The notes under the pieces were generated by a model. It did not search any database. It worked only from the letters and a program-made list of their open reading frames with translations, and was not told where the DNA came from. DNA of 64,000 nt. It comes from Nocardia exalbida NBRC 100660 (GTDB lineage: Bacteria; Actinomycetota; Actinomycetes; Mycobacteriales; Mycobacteriaceae). Below, piece by piece: positions 60,772 to 64,000 of this stretch. The translations under genes and the position numbers were made by a program. The DNA lies in NCBI RefSeq assembly GCF_000308575.1, contig NZ_BAFZ01000025.1, positions 62,001 through 126,000 of the forward strand, in the 5' to 3' direction. Within the stretch, counting starts at the first letter, position 1, and each line of letters opens with the position of its first letter.

Positions 60772-61428
60772 ATGGCGACCCTGCGCATATCCCGCCGGTT
60801 CAACGGACCACCCGGCTCCGGCAACGGTGGCTACGTGGCCGGTCTGCTCGCCGCCCAGCGCGACGAGCGGACGGTCACCATCATCCTGCGCAGCCCACCG
60901 CCGCTGGAGACGCCCCTCGACGTGCGGGCCGAACGGCTCTACGACGGTGACACGCTGATCGCCGAGTCCGAGAGCGGCGAACTCGAACGCGACGCCCCGG
61001 GGCGTGTCCCGTTCACCGATGCGACCGAGGCAGCGCGCAGCTACACCGGCATCGAGATCTTCGCGTCCTGCTTCGTCTGCGGCAGTGGCCGGGCGGACGG
61101 GCTGCGCATCGAACCCGGCCGGGTCGACGAGCACCGAGTGGCCGCGCCATGGGTACCCGACGACACCATGCCGCTGGGGCCGCCGCTGCTGTGGGCCGCG
61201 ATGGACTGCCCCGGCGGTTGGTCGCTACCCGGCATGCTGGAACGTCCCGCTCTGCTCGGCTCGATGACCGCCACCGTGCACGACATCCCCGAAGTCGACG
61301 AGCGCTGCGTCGTCGTGGGCGAGTTCCACCGCGAGCAGGGACGCAAATGCTGGGCCTCGACCGCGGTCTACGGCGCCGACGAACGCCTGCTCGGACAGGC
61401 CGAGCAGGTCTGGATCCGGCTGCCCTAG
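60772..61428 (+). CDS. Hotdog-fold (thioesterase-like) protein
   Basis: A 218-residue protein whose N-terminal third (RRFNGPPGSGNGGYVAGLLA) and C-terminal half (LLWAAMDCPGGWSL) suggest a hotdog-fold acyl-thioesterase relative. A Cys pair, FASCFVCGSG (about 101-110), links the two. Catalytic residues are not certain. Its stop codon abuts that of the convergent next gene with no bases between. Confidence 0.65.
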   Translation: MATLRISRRFNGPPGSGNGGYVAGLLAAQRDERTVTIILRSPPPLETPLDVRAERLYDGDTLIAESESGELERDAPGRVPFTDATEAARSYTGIEIFASCFVCGSGRADGLRIEPGRVDEHRVAAPWVPDDTMPLGPPLLWAAMDCPGGWSLPGMLERPALLGSMTATVHDIPEVDERCVVVGEFHREQGRKCWASTAVYGADERLLGQAEQVWIRLP

Positions 61429-62688
61429 TTACTGCTTGTCGAGCCGGGACTCCAGGTTGCGTTCCAATTCGCGCCAGGCCTGGGCCTCCGCGGTGAACGG
61501 CGGGTTGGGCGCCAACCGGGTGGGGTCGGGGTTCAGCAGGTAGGAGACGTACCAGCCGAGCGGGGTGGACTGGGCCAGGGCCTGCTCCACCGTGTCGTCG
61601 TCGGCGTAGTCGGCGGCGTCGGTGAACAGCTCTACCGCCAGATCGAGCTGTTCGATGTCGACCGCCTCGGGGCCTTCGGCCAAGTCCTCGGCCAAGCCGG
61701 GCAGCACGTAGACGTTCTCGTCGGTTACCTCGACCTCCAATGAGCCGTCCACCGCCGCGGTCTGCACGTCGGCGAAGGTGCTCACGCGGGCCAAGTCGTG
61801 CTCGTGGTCGTCGGCGAGATAGCGGGCCAGCGCGCGCTCGGAGGAGAACACCGTGATCGAGCCCCTGGAACCGAGGAAGATCGGCTCGTCGTCGAGGTAA
61901 CAGCGCAGGGTGAAGACGCTGCCTTCGGACGTGACGATCTTGACCGGGTCGATGCCGACCTCGTGCCAGAACGATTCGTCTTCGTCCTCGTCTTCCTCGT
62001 CGTCCTCTTCCGCGTCGAGGTCGACGGGCTCGAACTCCTCCTCCTCGTCGCTGTCGGCGGCGTCATCGGCGTCGACCACGTTCTCCTCGGCGGCCAGCAG
62101 TTCGGCCTCGGCGACCGCGACCGCCTCGGCGTCGACCTCGGGCGTCTGCACGACGGAGTCGATGGCGTCCAGGACGTCGTCCCAGCCCTTGGCGATGGCG
62201 GCGCCGATCTGGTCCCACAGCTCCTCGCCGTCGCGACCGACGAACGCGCTCACGCCGCCGGGCAGCGCGCCGAGCACCGGATGGGAACCGAAGAATTTGG
62301 TGACCGTCTCGAGTTCGCACACCTCGCCGATGTTGCGCACCATGCCGAGGGTGTCCTCCAGCTCGGCGACGCTGTCGACGTCGGGTTCGCCCGCCGCCAG
62401 CTCCGGCACCGCGACCAGATCGAAGGTGAAGTTCTCCTCCGGTTCCAGTTCGACCGCCGAGAGACCCGCGACGACCTTCCAGGCCGGATGGTCCACGAGG
62501 TCGTTATCGGCGTTGGTGCGGATGAAGGCGGCCAGCTCCGCCACGGACTCGAAACCGTAGAGGGCGTCCTCGTGACCGAGGAACGCCTCCCACTCGTCGT
62601 CACCGTCTCGCCAACGCGGTGCCCACAGGGTGACGAGATCGCCGTCGGTCAGGCCGAGCTCGATCGGGACGATGTCTCCAGAAGCCAT
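61429..62688 (-). CDS. Conserved acidic protein (Rv3311-like, sometimes called primosomal)
   Basis: A 419-residue cytoplasmic protein with a very acidic centre (about 205-240, runs of Asp and Glu) between two folded halves. Length and position beside the add-deoA-cdd-sdh block match mycobacterial Rv3311. Some databases label it primosomal, but nothing in the sequence supports that. No catalytic motif is seen; function unknown. Confidence 0.7.
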   Translation of the reverse strand: MASGDIVPIELGLTDGDLVTLWAPRWRDGDDEWEAFLGHEDALYGFESVAELAAFIRTNADNDLVDHPAWKVVAGLSAVELEPEENFTFDLVAVPELAAGEPDVDSVAELEDTLGMVRNIGEVCELETVTKFFGSHPVLGALPGGVSAFVGRDGEELWDQIGAAIAKGWDDVLDAIDSVVQTPEVDAEAVAVAEAELLAAEENVVDADDAADSDEEEEFEPVDLDAEEDDEEDEDEDESFWHEVGIDPVKIVTSEGSVFTLRCYLDDEPIFLGSRGSITVFSSERALARYLADDHEHDLARVSTFADVQTAAVDGSLEVEVTDENVYVLPGLAEDLAEGPEAVDIEQLDLAVELFTDAADYADDDTVEQALAQSTPLGWYVSYLLNPDPTRLAPNPPFTAEAQAWRELERNLESRLDKQ

Positions 62689-62714
62689 GTGCGGAAGCCT
62701 ATCGACCTTCCGCG

Positions 62715-63062
62715 TCAGGCACTATCCGGCCCGCCCCCATTCGTGCCCGCGGGCGGCTGCGCGGCGGGGACGAACGACTCGTTCAGTGTCGCAACGACCT
62801 TGGATCGCTGCGCTCCGGCGTCCTCGGCGGCCTGTCTGCAGGCCCAGACGATCAACTGCCCGACCTCGGCCGGCGGCAGCGATGTGACCGATTCCGCCAA
62901 GCTCAGGCCGACCAGTGCGCCGTCGCTGTTCACCTCGACGCTCACCGCGCCGTCCTCGGAGGTCCACCGCCCGCGCACCTGCTTCAACCCGTACAGCGCG
63001 GCTTCCAGCGCCTCCAGTTTCTGGGTGGCCGCCGCGACAAGGGCGTCCATTTCCGCACTCAT
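62715..63062 (-). CDS. YbaB/EbfC-like protein
   Basis: A 115-residue protein with a helical first 30 residues, then VSVEVNSDGALVGLSL (the YbaB strand motif), a helix IVWACRQAAEDAGAQRSKVV, and a Pro/Gly tail. It is a second YbaB-like gene in the window besides 50341-50775. The ATG at 63062 overlaps the upstream stop as ATGA. Confidence 0.78.
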   Translation of the reverse strand: MSAEMDALVAAATQKLEALEAALYGLKQVRGRWTSEDGAVSVEVNSDGALVGLSLAESVTSLPPAEVGQLIVWACRQAAEDAGAQRSKVVATLNESFVPAAQPPAGTNGGGPDSA

Positions 63063-63400
63063 ACCGGCCTCATCCAGGTCGTCGGTCCCGTGTCCGCGTC
63101 GTCGATCCGGTCCAGCTCGTCCACCGCCTGCTGGCGGGTGGGCAGACCGAGCCGGTCGAGGATGTCCGAGGGCATGCCCGACTCGGCGAGCAGTTCGCGC
63201 CGCCGCGCCCGCGCCGCGATGGCGGAACGCTGGGTGAGCCGCAGGATCTCGTTGGCGAGCGACTGTGCGCCGTAACGGTATTCGCTGCGCTCGAACTTGA
63301 TCTCGACCGGCATGCCCTGATCGGTCGCGCGCACCGAGATGGTGCCCGACCGGTTGCTGCTGGCCGCCACCGTGACGTTGGGAACCGGCGGTCGGGTCAT
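63059..63400 (-). CDS. Small protein of the YbaB-NlpC/P60 operon
   Basis: A 113-residue protein with a beta-rich first half (RSGTISVRATDQGMPVEIKF) and a helical second half containing LTQRSAIAARARRRELLAES. It resembles secretion-associated small proteins near YbaB genes but no family is certain. It overlaps both neighbours by four bases, so the three are co-translated. Confidence 0.6.
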   Translation of the reverse strand: MTRPPVPNVTVAASSNRSGTISVRATDQGMPVEIKFERSEYRYGAQSLANEILRLTQRSAIAARARRRELLAESGMPSDILDRLGLPTRQQAVDELDRIDDADTGPTTWMRPV

Positions 63401-64000
63401 GCCGTCGGCCTGTAGAAACCGTAGAAGTCCATGCCTGAGTTCTCCGTTCGAATCGAGCTGATCTGGACCGGGTCACCCGCCTCGACCAACTGGCCGTTCC
63501 CGATCACCATGGCCACATGGCCGTCCCAGATCGCGAGGTCGCCGGGCATCAGATCACCGGCCGACACCGGTGTGGCCCCGTTGCCCTGGTCGCACGCGAG
63601 CCGGGGCAGGTCGACGCCCGCCTCGCCATAGGCGTACTTGGTGAGCCCGCTGCAATCCAATCCCGCGCCCGGGCTGTTGCCGCCCCAGACATAGGGCGTG
63701 CCCACCGCGCCGATCGCCGACCGGACCGCCGTGGCGGCCTGTTCGTTGGGTGCCTCCACCACGCTGCCGTCGGGCAGCGTGATCTTCACGCCCTTGCCGT
63801 CGTCGGGCGTGCCCGACGAACCGGTGTCCGGTTTGGGGGTGCCCGTCGTGCCGGGCGTGCCGCGGGAACCGCGTGAGGACTGCGACTGCAGCGGTGTGGC
63901 CATCGCGGTGCTCAGAAAAGAGCCCGCACCGTTGAGCACGCCGGACGCGGCGGACGCCGCCTGTTGCACGCCCGCGGCGGGGACACCGGCCAGTGCCGGG
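63397..64000 (-). CDS. NlpC/P60 peptidoglycan endopeptidase (5-prime part beyond the window)
   Basis: The C-terminal part is an NlpC/P60 domain that cuts peptidoglycan stem peptides: catalytic Cys in GLDCSGLTKYAYG, His in WDGHVAMVIGNG, and a polar third residue near VEAGDP. Before it is a Gly/Ser/Thr/Pro-rich spacer. The frame stays open to the window edge, and the GTG at 63969 has no clear ribosome-binding site, so the gene probably begins outside. It is the first gene of the YbaB operon visible here. Confidence 0.82.
   Translation of the reverse strand, partial: PALAGVPAAGVQQAASAASGVLNGAGSFLSTAMATPLQSQSSRGSRGTPGTTGTPKPDTGSSGTPDDGKGVKITLPDGSVVEAPNEQAATAVRSAIGAVGTPYVWGGNSPGAGLDCSGLTKYAYGEAGVDLPRLACDQGNGATPVSAGDLMPGDLAIWDGHVAMVIGNGQLVEAGDPVQISSIRTENSGMDFYGFYRPTA

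Overview
The window is high-GC actinobacterial DNA, most likely from Nocardia or a close relative. This rests on gene content and order only; no rRNA gene is present. The block sdhC-sdhD-sdhA-sdhB, cdd, deoA, add and a 419-residue acidic protein matches the mycobacterial order Rv3311 to Rv3319. The trpS, YihY and dacB neighbourhood is also mycobacteria-like. Low-GC3 patches, a type VII secretion style locus and small accessory genes interrupt this conserved backbone.

Layout. 1-5251: a rightward acyl-CoA catabolic operon (thiolase-like lipid-transfer protein, SRPBCC protein, MaoC hydratase, SDR, acyl-CoA dehydrogenase), preceded by a perfect palindrome and containing a duplicated 66-bp palindromic repeat. 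5754-11138: an alpha/beta hydrolase, then exonuclease III, a 2.7-kb accessory islet that appears to have split an exonuclease-RNase-barstar operon, then the secreted RNase and its barstar-like inhibitor. 11148-21573: TetR/MpaB-type oxygenase pair, trpS, YihY membrane protein, D-Ala-D-Ala carboxypeptidase, MFS exporter with TetR regulator, phenylalanine hydroxylase, a His-rich DUF4396 membrane protein behind a CsoR-like operator, a solitary VapB, a DUF6881 protein and RadC.

22008-52604 (all minus strand) is the striking part. A WXG100 protein with a degenerate peptidase-like C-terminus and a YbaB-like protein are followed by one uninterrupted 9116-codon gene (22827-50177). Its product begins with a CpnT-like WXG100/glycine-rich region. 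It then carries a SecA-like ATPase, two HExxH metallopeptidase domains, about fifteen LuxR-type HTH domains, LacI-like and sigma-region-4-like HTHs, three anti-sigma-type HATPase domains, a PP2C phosphatase and a C-terminal ADP-ribosyltransferase with R, STS-like and ExE motifs. From about residue 3987 onwards, modules are separated by nine copies of a DPVAIDL linker. A tenth copy opens the next gene, a second (pertussis/scabin-like) ADP-ribosyltransferase that lies in the same reading frame beyond a single stop codon. I read this as a giant modular type VII effector or polymorphic-toxin locus whose linker marks module boundaries. I do not know of a description of this exact architecture, and no immunity gene is apparent.

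52810-64000: a type II toxin-antitoxin pair, the succinate dehydrogenase operon (with a REP-like element at two gene starts and an iron-box-like site upstream), nucleoside salvage genes cdd, deoA and add, a hotdog protein, the Rv3311-like protein, and a small minus-strand operon of YbaB-like, unknown and NlpC/P60 genes that runs off the right edge.
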